Assembly (NCBI RefSeq): GCF_019049255.1
Contig: NZ_JAGMUJ010000112.1
Location: forward strand, 1-41,548
Source of the DNA: Streptomyces sp. AC558_RSS880
Lineage (GTDB): Bacteria; Actinomycetota; Actinomycetes; Streptomycetales; Streptomycetaceae
Length of the DNA stretch: 41,548 nt
Reading direction: 5' to 3'
Shown: piece by piece, positions 16,407 through 24,374 of the stretch
Layout of the letters: every line of letters starts with the position of its first letter
Numbering within the stretch: position 1 is the stretch's first letter
Program-made: the position numbers and the translations under genes
Notes under the pieces: model-generated
The model's database searches: none
Told to the model about the DNA's origin: nothing
Seen by the model: the letters and a program-made list of their open reading frames with translations, nothing else

Positions 16407-17251
16407 ATGGGGAAGCGTCAGTCGCGGCCGTGGATCGTGTCGGACGAACTGTGGTCGCTCATCGAGCCGTTGCTGCCCGAGCCACCGCCGAAGCAGGTGG
16501 AGGGACGGCCTCGGGTGCCCGACCGGCAGGCCCTGTGCGGGATCCTGTTCGTGCTGCACACCGGTATCCAGTGGGAGTACCTGCCGCAGGAGCTGGGCTT
16601 CGGTTCGGGCATGACGTGCTGGCGGCGCCTGGCGGCCTGGAACGAGGCCGGTGTCTGGGAGAAGCCGCACCAGCTGCTGCTGAACAAGCTGCGGTCGAAG
16701 AACCAGCTGGACTGGTCGCGGGCGGTGATTGACTCTCCCCCTGGCTTCGCCGGGGGCACCCCCACCCACGTCCGGGCCGCACGCAGGGGCCCAAAAGCGG
16801 ACCCTGCCCGGTCGACCGCGCACGTCCGGGCAGCAAGCACCACGTCCTCACCGACGGCCAGGGCATCCCACTTGCGGTGTCGCTGACCGGCGGGAACCGC
16901 AATGACGTCACGCAACTGCTGCCTCTGTTGGACAAGATTCCAGCGGTCGCGGGAGTGGTCGGCCGGCCGCGCAGGCGGCCGGACATGCTCTTCGCGGACC
17001 GCGGCTACGACCACGACAAGTACCGCCGGCTCCTTCGGCAGCGCGGGATCCGGCCGGTGATTGCCGAGCGTGGCCAGCCGCACGGCACCGGTCTGGGCAC
17101 CTTCCGCTGGGTCGTCGAGCGGACGATCTCCTGGCTGCACGGCTTCCGACGCCTACGCATCCGGTGGGAACGACGCGACGACATCCACGAGGCCTTTCTC
17201 GGACTCGCCGTCTGCCTGATCACCCACCGGCACGTCCAGAGGCTTTGTTAG
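16407..17251 (+). pseudogene. IS5-family transposase, disrupted by a palindrome insertion and frameshift
   Basis: The protein starts MGKRQSRPWIVSDELWSLIE and follows IS5 convention through IQWEYLPQELGFGSGMTCWR to AVIDS (first Asp). There about 27 extra bases add PPGFAGGTPT before HVRAARRGPK. After RRGP one base is missing, so the frame shifts; the rest (GIPLAVSLTGGNRNDVTQLL, Asp in MLFADRGYDHDKYR, Glu in WVVERTISWLHGF) lies in another frame to 17251. The in-frame insertion alone might be tolerated, but the frameshift inactivates the gene. Confidence 0.85.
16735..16766. repeat. REP-like GC palindrome inside the IS5 transposase
   Basis: The insert folds as CCCCCTGGC-TTC-GCCGGGGG followed by GCACCCCCAC. 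From memory, near-identical GC-rich palindromes are scattered through Streptomyces genomes. Its position exactly at the extra 27 bases shows it was inserted. Confidence 0.65.
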
Positions 17252-17260
17252 GGCCGGTAA

Positions 17261-18043
17261 GCGGGCTGGTGCGGCCGGGCATTGTCCGGGTGTGCAACTT
17301 CCTTCGCGGTCCCGGATCGGGAACCGTGCCCGGCGGTCGACATCTTCCGGGCCCATGACGGAATTCCTCGTGGCCTGCGCCACTCACGAGGCCGTCGGGT
17401 GCGCGGTCGCGCCCAATCCGGATCCGTCGGCCGGCGTGCTCGATCACGGCGAACACCTACGGTCGTGTCCCGGTCAAGGGGGACCGTCTCGAAGAAGTCG
17501 CAGGCCGGCAGCGCGTCGGCCTGGGAGCGCAGGAAGCCGGCTCACGTGCTGGAGGTCCGCTGGGGCGCCGGGTCGGTCCCGGCTTCCCGCAGGATCTCCC
17601 AGACCGTGGAGGCGGCGGCCTTTCACGCCCGGCACCAGCAGCTCGCCGTGGAGGCGCCGGTAGCCCCGCGTGGGATTCTCCCGTGCCAGGCGCAGCACCA
17701 AGGCGCGGATGGAGCACACGGTGCGGGGCCGGCCCGGGCGCTTCGGCCTGGACTCGGCGGCATGGCGGCGGGCGACCGGGTCGCGGTGCCAACGGAGCCC
17801 CGTGTCCGGCCGCACCAGCAGCCTACGCAGCACGTCCCGCGACAGCCGGTACAGCAGCGCCGCCGGGAAAGCCCGGCCACTCGGGCTGAAGCACGCCCTC
17901 TCCTTACCGAGTTGGCGCTCCAGCGCCGGCAGTCGGTGGCGCAGGGCGAGGATCTCCATGTCCTTGTCCCGATCGCTCATCGGTAGCAGGCGCAGCATGG
18001 CGAACGCGTTCGCCATGCCCCAGCAGGCCAGTCGCAACAGCAC
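17261..18043 (-). pseudogene. Integrase-core (IS481/IS3-like) transposase, heavily degraded
   Basis: The start is recognisable: MLLRLACWGMANAFAMLRLL, LRHRLPALERQLGKERACFS, RPGRPRTVCSIRALVLRLAR and ENPTRGYRRLHGELLV. Frame is then lost near 17615; pieces such as ILREAG, FLRSQADALPACDFFE, VFAVIEHAGRRIRI and RFPIRDREG appear in other frames, the last from the rve catalytic core. A Trp-to-stop change is also likely near 17545. It ends against the IS5 element at 17257. Probably the same family as the fragment at the right window edge (41451). The matching left end of the element may be near 18170. Confidence 0.75.
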
Positions 18044-18173
18044 GGTTGGTCATCATGCCGCGTTGATCGACAGCCGCGCGACGGCACAGACTCGACCGAC
18101 CGCACTCGACATCGCGCACGCCCTGCACACCAGCTCCGACCAGGGCGGATGAGGTTATCGGCAAGCGCAGGGT

Positions 18174-18746
18174 TCAGTCGAGGGAGGAAATGGCCGCGCG
18201 CAGTTCGCGGAGTTTCAGGCGGAGTAGTGCGGCCAGTTCCTGATCGCATGCGGGATCGACCCAGCGCGCGTAGGCGTCGGTGAAGGCGAGGACGCCCAGC
18301 CAGGCGGCGAGCTCGGCCGCCGGGTCGGCGATGCCGCGCCGGCGCAGCGCCAGCGTCATGGCGTCGGCGAAGGAGTGGTGCTTGAGTGCCTCCCGCTCCC
18401 GCAGGTCGCTGTTGCTCTCGACGACGGCGCGCAGGGCGGGGCCGATCGCGCGCAGCTCGGGGGTGAAGTTGCCCGCCGCCGCCTCCAGGCCGGCCGCGAC
18501 GGCGCTCAGCGGCGTCGCCTCGTCGGGCGCGGCGTCGATCCCGTCGGCCAGCAGCTCGCACAGCGCGTCCTGGCCGGCGAAGAGCACTTCCCTCTTGTCC
18601 GGGAAGTGCCTGAAGAAGGTGCTCTTGGTCAGGCCGGCCCGCTGGGCGATCTGCACGACGGTGGTGTTGTCGTAACCGTGCTCGTCGAACAGTTCCACGG
18701 CGGCGCGTACAAGTCGTTCCCGCGCTTGCGGCTCCCAGCGGCTCAT
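18174..18746 (-). CDS. TetR-family regulator
   Basis: A 190-residue TetR protein: MSRWEPQARERLVRAAVELF, HTH in VVQIAQRAGLTKSTFFRHFP, then DKREVLFAGQDALCELLADG and an all-helical ligand domain. The ATG at 18746 is chosen because the MSRWEP start aligns with the family and the long dyad lies just upstream. It diverges from the SDR gene at 18833; the 86-base gap is mostly taken up by a 19-of-20 inverted repeat, so it likely represses both itself and the SDR/FAD hydroxylase pair. Confidence 0.9.
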   Translation of the reverse strand: MSRWEPQARERLVRAAVELFDEHGYDNTTVVQIAQRAGLTKSTFFRHFPDKREVLFAGQDALCELLADGIDAAPDEATPLSAVAAGLEAAAGNFTPELRAIGPALRAVVESNSDLREREALKHHSFADAMTLALRRRGIADPAAELAAWLGVLAFTDAYARWVDPACDQELAALLRLKLRELRAAISSLD

Positions 18747-18761
18747 GCGCCCAGGATAAGC

Positions 18762-18812
18762 GATGGGACTTGGTCCCGTCACCGTGCTACGTTGACGGGA
18801 CCAAGTCTCATC
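18762..18812. promoter_or_regulatory. TetR operator pair, 20-base dyad
   Basis: Two 20-base arms (18762-18781 and 18793-18812) are inverted copies with one mismatch and an 11-base gap. Each arm itself contains a smaller palindrome: GGGACTTGGTCCC and GGGACCAAGTCTC. That is two adjacent TetR sites. TTGACG at 18792-18797 inside the second arm could be the -35 box of the SDR promoter, so binding would block transcription. Confidence 0.85.
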
Positions 18813-18832
18813 ACTGTGGAAGAGAGCGACTC

Positions 18833-19711
18833 ATGCGCGTTTTCGTCACCGGCGCCTCCGGCTGGATCGGTTCTCCTGTCCTGCGCGAACTCCTCGCCGC
18901 CGGACACCAGGTCGTCGGCCTCGTCCGGTCGGACTCCTCAGCGCGTGCCGTGGCGGTGGCCGGGGGCGAGCCGGTCCTCGGCGACGTGGCGGACCTCGAC
19001 GCCGTGGCCGCACTGGCCCGCGGTGTCGACGGCGTCATCCACCTGGCCTTCGACCACGACTTCTCCCGGTTCGAACAGTCGGTGAAGGAGGAGGGGGAAA
19101 TACTCGGGGCACTGGGGGCGGCGCTGGCCGGTTCGGGAAAGCCCCTGGTGGTGGCGTCGGGAACCCCGGCGGAACCCGGCGTTCTCGCCACCGAGCGCAG
19201 TGACTCCGCCGGGGACGGTCCCGCCGCGGTGCGCGTGGCGAACGCCCGCGCCGTGCTCGACCTCGCCCGGCACGGCGTCCGGTCCTGCGTGGTGCGGCTG
19301 CCCCGGTCCGTGCACGGCGAGGGCGACGCCGGTTTCATCGCCCAGCTCGTCGCCATCGCGCGCAGGGACGGCGTTTCCGGTTACGTCGGCGACGGATCGC
19401 AGCGCTGGCCTGCCGTGCACGTGCTCGACGCGGCCCGGCTGTTCCGCGCCGGACTGGAGGACGCTCCCGCCGGATCGGTCCTGCACGCGGTCGGCGACGA
19501 AGGCGTACCCATCCTGGCCGTCGCCCAGATCATCGGCAGGCACCTCGGTCTGCCCAGCGCGTCGCTGCCCGCCGAGACCCTCGGCTTCCTCGGCGGCCTC
19601 CTCGCCGTCGACCAGCCGGCCTCGAGCGCCTTCACACAGGACCTGCTGGGTTGGTTCCCCCGCGAGCCCGGACTCCTGGCCGACCTGGAGGCCGGCCACT
19701 ACTTCCGCTGA
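18833..19711 (+). CDS. Extended SDR / NAD-dependent epimerase family oxidoreductase
   Basis: A 292-residue protein beginning MRVFVTGASGWIGSPVLREL with the GxxGxxG dinucleotide motif. Then VLGDVADLDAVAALARGVDG, VIHLAFDHDF, and substrate-domain motifs RLPRSVHGEGDAGFIAQLV and WPAVHVLDAARLFRAGLE, typical of atypical/extended SDRs. The classical YxxxK is not obvious; position 140-160 reads NARAVLDL. Such proteins reduce or epimerise small carbonyl or sugar compounds; the substrate is unknown. It has a GGAAGAGAG-type ribosome site. It is followed after 80 bases by an FAD hydroxylase, with the divergent TetR probably governing both. Confidence 0.85.
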   Translation: MRVFVTGASGWIGSPVLRELLAAGHQVVGLVRSDSSARAVAVAGGEPVLGDVADLDAVAALARGVDGVIHLAFDHDFSRFEQSVKEEGEILGALGAALAGSGKPLVVASGTPAEPGVLATERSDSAGDGPAAVRVANARAVLDLARHGVRSCVVRLPRSVHGEGDAGFIAQLVAIARRDGVSGYVGDGSQRWPAVHVLDAARLFRAGLEDAPAGSVLHAVGDEGVPILAVAQIIGRHLGLPSASLPAETLGFLGGLLAVDQPASSAFTQDLLGWFPREPGLLADLEAGHYFR

Positions 19712-19791
19712 CCGCCGCCGATGGCACCGCTTTCGTTTTCACGCGCACGGCCAAAACCGGCGCATGTGCCAACAGACATGGAGCAGCACTG

Positions 19792-21321
19792 GTGAATGAG
19801 TTCGTCACCGAACATCCCGACGTGGTGATCGTGGGAGCAGGTCCGGTCGGTCTGATGCTGGCCGCCGAACTGCACCTGTCCGGCGTGCGGCCCCTGGTGG
19901 TCGACAGCGCGCACGAGCGCGCCCGGGAGCCCAAGGCGGGCGGCATCGTGGGACAGGTCGTGAGGCTGCTCGACCACCGCGGCCTGTACCAGCGCATCAC
20001 CGGGGACACCGAGCCTCCCCGGCCGCTGGAGGCGTACCTCTACGGCGGGATGACACTGCGCCTGCACGACTGGCCGGAGAACCAGTTGTACGGCTTCACC
20101 GTCCACCAGTGGGACCTGGAGACACGGCTGGAGGAGCGGGCGCTGGAGCTGGGCGCCGAGATCCGCCGCGGCAGCGAGCTGGTCGGTTTCGAGCAGGACA
20201 CGGACGGGGTGACGGTGCGGCTGACCACGGGCACGGTGCGCACCCGGTACCTGATCGGGTGCGACGGCGCGCACAGCAGGGTCCGCAGGCAGGCGGGCAT
20301 CGTCTTCACGGGAACGAGCAGTCCGTATCCGCTCACCTACGCCGCGGACGCCGTGCTCTCCGACGAGCACCTGGCGGAGCTGACCGGTGACCACTCCACC
20401 CCCGTCGGCCTCACCTACCGGCGGACCGAGCACGGCGTGTTCGCCTGCGTCCCGGCCGGTCCCGGCACGCACCGGGTCGTGACGATGGAGTGGGGCAGGC
20501 AGGAGGAACACGAGCCCGTCACCTTCGACCAGGTCCGCTCGGCGGTGACCCGCGTGACCGGCCGCGAGGTGCCGATGCGCCGGCCGACCGATAGCGGCAC
20601 GCACCTGCTGCGCCGCCGGACGGGCACCAGTTCGCGCCTGGCGGAGCACTACCGACGGGGCTGGGTCTTCCTGGCGGGCGACGCGGCACACGCGCATTCA
20701 TCGGTCGGCGCACCGGGGCTCAACCTCGGCCTGCAGGACGCGGCCAACCTCGGCTGGAAGCTGGCCGCCGAGCTGGGCGGCTGGGCGCCGCCCGGCCTGC
20801 TGGACACCTACCACGCCGAACGCCACCTGGCCGGACGCAGGGTGATGAGCTCCAGCAGGGCGCAGTCGGCACTGCTGGCCCCTGGGGCCGACGTCACCGC
20901 ACTGCGCGAAGTGCTCGGCGACCTGCTGGCGGACCCCACGGCGGCCCGCCGGATCGCCGCGATGATGTCGGGCTCCGACGTCGTCTACCCGTCCGCCGCA
21001 CCAGGCGGGCACCCGTCGACGGGCAGGTGGGTTGCCGACCTCCGGGTGAACGCCGACGGCGGCTCCGTGCGGCTGGCGGAGCGGGCGCGCCACGGCAGGC
21101 CGATGCTGCTGTGCCCGTCGGAGGCGGACACGCTGGCGGACACGGCCTCACCCTGGTCCGGCCGGGTGGACCTGCTGACCGTCACCGCCGCACCTGGGGC
21201 CCCGCCACGCGAGACGGTCCTGGTCCGCCCCGACGGGTACGTGGCGTGGGCAGGCACCGAACCCGCCGAACTCGCCGCAGCGCTGCGGACGTGGTTCGGC
21301 TCGCCGTCCCAGCACGTCTGA
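19792..21321 (+). CDS. Aromatic-ring FAD hydroxylase (class A monooxygenase)
   Basis: A 509-residue flavoprotein: Rossmann motif VVIVGAGPVGLMLAAELHLS (residues 12-31), GAHSRVRRQAGI with the DG motif, and the FAD site FLAGDAAHAHSSVGAPGLNL followed by LQDAANLGWKLAAEL. The C-terminal ~110 residues form the thioredoxin-like domain usual in polyketide and rifampicin hydroxylases (ending VLVRPDGYVAWAG). It would use NADPH and O2 to hydroxylate an aromatic or polyketide substrate. Start GTG 19792 has GGAG ten bases upstream. It lies in an SDR-hydroxylase unit closed by a strong terminator. Drug inactivation or tailoring are both possible. Confidence 0.9.
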   Translation: MNEFVTEHPDVVIVGAGPVGLMLAAELHLSGVRPLVVDSAHERAREPKAGGIVGQVVRLLDHRGLYQRITGDTEPPRPLEAYLYGGMTLRLHDWPENQLYGFTVHQWDLETRLEERALELGAEIRRGSELVGFEQDTDGVTVRLTTGTVRTRYLIGCDGAHSRVRRQAGIVFTGTSSPYPLTYAADAVLSDEHLAELTGDHSTPVGLTYRRTEHGVFACVPAGPGTHRVVTMEWGRQEEHEPVTFDQVRSAVTRVTGREVPMRRPTDSGTHLLRRRTGTSSRLAEHYRRGWVFLAGDAAHAHSSVGAPGLNLGLQDAANLGWKLAAELGGWAPPGLLDTYHAERHLAGRRVMSSSRAQSALLAPGADVTALREVLGDLLADPTAARRIAAMMSGSDVVYPSAAPGGHPSTGRWVADLRVNADGGSVRLAERARHGRPMLLCPSEADTLADTASPWSGRVDLLTVTAAPGAPPRETVLVRPDGYVAWAGTEPAELAAALRTWFGSPSQHV

Positions 21322-21327
21322 CAATCA

Positions 21328-21378
21328 CCGGTCACGACGCCGGACGGGCGCACCCTGCCCGTCCGGCGTCGTGACCGG
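21328..21378 (+). terminator. Strong hairpin after the FAD hydroxylase
   Basis: Perfect 22-base arms (21328-21349 and 21357-21378) enclose the loop GCACCCT. It starts six bases after the hydroxylase stop. There is no U-tract, which is common for Streptomyces terminators. Confidence 0.85.
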
Positions 21379-21687
21379 CCTCGGGTGGACCAATGGCTGT
21401 AGTACGGAGAGGATGTCACCGCACTCGATCTGCGAGACCTGTGCCGCCGTGGAATCCCCACGGTTGGTCACCCTCTGCACGAGGGGCGCGGCGAGTGGAT
21501 AGAGACCTTCCAGAACGACACTGCGGCCTTCCTCGAAGGGAAAATCCCGGCCTGACGCCCGCCGATCGCCTGCCCTGACGTCGCTGCGCCCGGTCCAACG
21601 AGGAGGCGCCACGAGACGCAGGCGAGAGGGGCCGCGTGCCCGGGTACTGCAGTCGCGGCCCCTGGTCACCCGTACAGAGCAGGCACA
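21379..21687 (+). other. Short orphan reading frame, otherwise empty
   Basis: A frame without a start codon runs about 21411-21555 and reads TALDLRDLCRRGIPTVGHPL, then GEWIETFQNDTAAFLEGKIP and a stop. Its composition looks like a real protein C-terminus, but I do not recognise the family. The rest holds nothing clear. Confidence 0.4.
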
Positions 21688-22017
21688 ATGGTCGGTTACG
21701 CCTTCCCCTGCGCGCCCGAGTACCAGTACGGCGAGCTGCTCCCCGAAATCCCCGAACACGTTCGCGCGGGCCGTCTCATGGGCTTGTACGAGCTTGCCGT
21801 AATCCCTGTTCAGGCCCAGGGCATCGGCTCCCGCCTTCACCCTGCGCTCCTCAAGGACATCAACCCGGACCACGTCTCGCTCCTGATCCGCTCGGACAAC
21901 ACCGACGCGCAGTCTGTACGACTGTCTCGGCTACACCTACGCGGGCCCGTACCGCACGTGCCCGGTGGCCCGGTCTACGACCTCCTGCTTCTCAAGCTCG
22001 ACGCCGACGCGCGGTAG
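21688..22017 (+). pseudogene. GNAT acetyltransferase, truncated, two compensating frameshifts
   Basis: MVGYAFPCAPEYQYGELLPE, LYELAVIPVQAQGIGSRLHP (the Q/RxxGxG/A acetyl-CoA loop) and HVSLLIRSDNTDAQS identify a GNAT enzyme. A base is missing near 21915 and another near 21965, so SLYDCLGYTYAGPYRTC is read in the wrong frame while the tail GGPVYDLLLLKLDA returns to it. The usual N-terminal strands are also missing. A protein could be made but with a scrambled core strand. It converges with the DUF4238 gene. Confidence 0.65.
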
Positions 22018-22620
22018 GGGCTCACGCGGTCCGCTCGCCACCGCCTCGCCGTCTCCCTCGCGAACGTCTCCAGCCTCCTGCTCCGAGGATGCATGTAGAC
22101 GTAGCGGTCGGCAGCACGGATCTGCACGGTGTTGATTTTGTTCATGAGAGTCCGGGGGATGGTGTCGACTATGTCCTCCCTTCCTAGGGCCAGCAGATGG
22201 CGGGAAGTGATGGGCAAGACGATGGAGTGCGCGTCACCGAAGGCCATGTTGTACGACCAAGGCGTGATGTCCGTGTGCACGGACACCGCCGGATTGTCAC
22301 CGACCAGGAACTGCCCACTCTCTGGCGTCAGCACCTCCAAGTGCCATTTCGACGCCATGGCACGCACCTTATTGAACATGCTCTCGATGCTGGTGCGAAA
22401 CAGCGCCTGTCCCGAAATCCTGGGTGACCTCGGACTGCTCGACGAGACGCGCGGTGAAGGCATCGAGGGAACCTGAACCGGCCAGGTGCAGCCCGGTCTG
22501 CCGCAACGCCTCACGGCGCAGCGGCTCCGGGAACCGCTCGACGAGCTCACTGCGGACCTTCACGCGCACAGTCTCGAACGCCGTGGTGTACACATCGCGA
22601 TAGCGGTGTGACCGCATATA
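21975..22620 (-). pseudogene. DUF4238 protein, truncated and frameshifted
   Basis: The upstream part (MRSHRYRDVYTTAFETVRVK, LRREALRQTGLHLAGSGSLD) and downstream part (GQFLVGDNPAVSVHTDITPW, SYNMAFGDAHSIVLPI, HLLALGREDIVDTIPRTLMN, AADRYVYMHPRS) match DUF4238, a family of unknown role. The two lie in different frames joined near 22411-22420. The N-terminal region is missing: at 22622 the sequence becomes the end of an IS5-type element. The last codons overlap the convergent GNAT remnant. Confidence 0.7.
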
Positions 22621-22621
22621 G

Positions 22622-22782
22622 TGAACTTTTCTCGGTAGCGCTTCGTGACGCTTTGTGATCTTGGTGGTGCGGCCGTGTTCAAGCTGGAGCACGACGAGGG
22701 CGGCACGGGCGATCCGGGTGGTGGCCGCAGGGTCGAGGCCGACTCGGGGTAGGGCCTTGAAGGTGACCTTCAGCCCGCGTTG
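22622..22782 (-). mobile_element. IS5-type element, 3' end fragment
   Basis: The first ~30 bases (TGAACTTTTCTCGGTAGCGC...) and the coding tail (LDPAATTRIARAALVVLQLE on the minus strand) match the 3' end of the element at 24375-25392, in opposite orientation. Only ~160 bases remain. Confidence 0.85.
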
Positions 22783-23277
22783 TCAGATCGCCTCACCGAG
22801 ATCCCCGCCGAGTCGTGCGAGGCCCTCCGCGCCCGCTGGCCGGTTCTTGGTGAGCTGGGCCAAGTGCGCTTCGAGGACGTCGAGCTGCTCGGCTCCGATC
22901 TGCGCCGCCCAGCGGTCACGCACCTCAGTGAAGAGCGTCGCACCGAGAGTCATCATGTCGTGGCCGCGGGCCGTGACGCGAAGTCGCTTGACGCGTGCGT
23001 CGCTTGGGTCGGTCTCCCGCTCGACGTATCCGAGTCGCTCGAGGGCGGCGATCGTCTTGGCGGCGGCCTGCTTGGATACCGACAACCGGCGGCCGAGTTC
23101 CGTGGCCGTGTCCGCTCCCTCCCCGATGGCGCGCAGGGCGAACTCGTGGGATGCGCGCACGCCTTCGTGTCCGCGGCTTGCCAGTTCGCCGACTACGTCG
23201 TCCACCATCGACTGGAAGCCGCCGAGCAGCAGCAGCGCAAGCTCAGCGCCTGGTGACCGTGTCATAAGGCGCATCAT
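22783..23277 (-). CDS. MarR-family regulator
   Basis: A 164-residue winged-helix protein: GGFQSMVDDVVGELASRGHE, ASHEFALRAIGEG, HTH in ATELGRRLSVSKQAAAKTIA, and the wing YVERETDPSDARVKRLRVTA. Starts at ATG 23277 or 23274 are equally possible. It diverges from an epoxide-hydrolase-like gene, and the gap holds two palindromes, so it probably represses that gene and itself. Its stop is at the junction with an IS fragment, but the C-terminal helix appears complete. Confidence 0.9.
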   Translation of the reverse strand: MMRLMTRSPGAELALLLLGGFQSMVDDVVGELASRGHEGVRASHEFALRAIGEGADTATELGRRLSVSKQAAAKTIAALERLGYVERETDPSDARVKRLRVTARGHDMMTLGATLFTEVRDRWAAQIGAEQLDVLEAHLAQLTKNRPAGAEGLARLGGDLGEAI

Positions 23278-23295
23278 ACGAGAATCCCGCCGGGG

Positions 23296-23341
23296 TCGAC
23301 AACCTGGTTGTCGATCTATAGGCTGGCAACCAGGTTGTCGA
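23296..23341. promoter_or_regulatory. Two MarR operators
   Basis: Site 1 (23296-23314) is a perfect 9-base inverted repeat TCGACAACC-T-GGTTGTCGA. Site 2 (23323-23341) carries CTGGCAACC-A-GGTTGTCGA with three arm mismatches. Centres are 27 bases apart. Site 2 ends 17 bases before the hydrolase ATG and site 1 lies 19 bases from the MarR start, so one regulator can block both promoters. Confidence 0.85.
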
Positions 23342-23358
23342 TCAAATGGAGGAAACCA

Positions 23359-24243
23359 ATGGCCCCCACGCCCCCCGGCGCCACCCTTCCGGCCCTCGAA
23401 CACCACCGCGTCAGCCTCAACGGCACAGAGCTTCACTACGTCTCGGCGGGAACCGCCGGATCCCCCGTCATGCTGGTCCACGGCTTCCCGGAGACCTGGT
23501 GGGTCTTCCACAAGCTGATACCCCTGCTCAGCGCGCACCACCGGGTGTTCGCTCCCGACCTGCGCGGTTTCGGCGACTCCGCCACCGCCACCGGAGAGCA
23601 CGACAGCGCGACCGCGGCCCGAGACCTGAGCGAACTGATCACTCTGCTCGACCTCGGCCCCGTTCACCTGACGGGCCAGGACATCAGCGGTCCCACCACA
23701 TTCCGTGTCGCGGCCGCACACCCCGACCTGGTGCGCAGCTATACGGCGATCGAGACCGGCCTGCCCGGGTTCGGCCTGGAAATGCTCGCGGACGTCACCC
23801 ACGGCGGTGCCTGGCACATCGGCGTCCTCGCCGCCCCCGGCGTCCCGGAGATGCTGCTCGCCGGACGAGAGCGCGCATTCCTCTCCGAATACGCCCTGCC
23901 CTCCCTCAGCGCTACCCCTGACGCGTTCACCGACCAGGACATCGACGAGCTCACCCGCTCCTACACGCGACCCGACGCGTTCAAGGGTGCGGCCGGGCTC
24001 TACCGGTCGATGCTCCGCGAAGGCGAGGAAATCCGAGAACTGGCCTCCGGGCAGCTCACCATGCCCGTGCTTGCCATCGGCGGCGGGTCGGGAGACTTCA
24101 CGCCGGCGACGCTACGCCAAGTCGCCAAGGACGTAAGTTCCGCATCGCTCGACGGCATCGGCCACTACGCGGCGATGGAAGCACCCGAACGGCTCGCGAA
24201 CGCCCTCCTCGCTTTCTACCGGAAAATCGACAGCCCGGAATAA
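23359..24243 (+). CDS. Alpha/beta hydrolase, epoxide-hydrolase type
   Basis: A 294-residue protein with HGFPETWW (His41, oxyanion), DLRGFGDS, and the nucleophile elbow GQDISG with Asp108 in place of Ser; an Asp nucleophile is the mark of epoxide hydrolases and haloalkane dehalogenases. The general base is likely His269 in GIGHYAAMEAPERLA. It would open an epoxide or similar electrophile; the substrate is unknown. ATG 23359 follows TGGAGGA. MarR-controlled (divergent gene, two operators). No signal peptide. Confidence 0.85.
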   Translation: MAPTPPGATLPALEHHRVSLNGTELHYVSAGTAGSPVMLVHGFPETWWVFHKLIPLLSAHHRVFAPDLRGFGDSATATGEHDSATAARDLSELITLLDLGPVHLTGQDISGPTTFRVAAAHPDLVRSYTAIETGLPGFGLEMLADVTHGGAWHIGVLAAPGVPEMLLAGRERAFLSEYALPSLSATPDAFTDQDIDELTRSYTRPDAFKGAAGLYRSMLREGEEIRELASGQLTMPVLAIGGGSGDFTPATLRQVAKDVSSASLDGIGHYAAMEAPERLANALLAFYRKIDSPE

Positions 24244-24296
24244 CCCCCGGACCCAGCCCTGAGCACGGAACAGCGCGCCTACAGAGGCAGAGCGCC

Positions 24297-24331
24297 CTTC
24301 ATCGTGTGAGCAACGCGGTCACACGATGAAG
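24297..24331 (+). terminator. Hairpin after the epoxide hydrolase
   Basis: Perfect 13-base arms (24297-24309, 24319-24331) with a nine-base loop, 54 bases after the stop codon. Confidence 0.75.
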
Positions 24332-24374
24332 TTCAGGCGGGCGGCGCCGATTCGACAGCGCCGCGAAACCGTTG

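Larger units (their letters stand above)
16345..17257 (+). mobile_element. IS5-family element with TAA target duplication
   Basis: The ends read CTGGCTCTAACAAA at 16345 and, inverted, CCGGCCCTAACAAA to 17257. The same three bases TAA lie on both sides (16342-16344 and 17258-17260), the short duplication expected for the IS427 group of IS5. Length 913 bases. Its transposase is broken. Confidence 0.9.

Noticed and set aside
19792..21321. Naming the FAD hydroxylase rox (rifampicin monooxygenase).
   Set aside because: The fold matches but no rifampicin-specific signature could be verified by eye.
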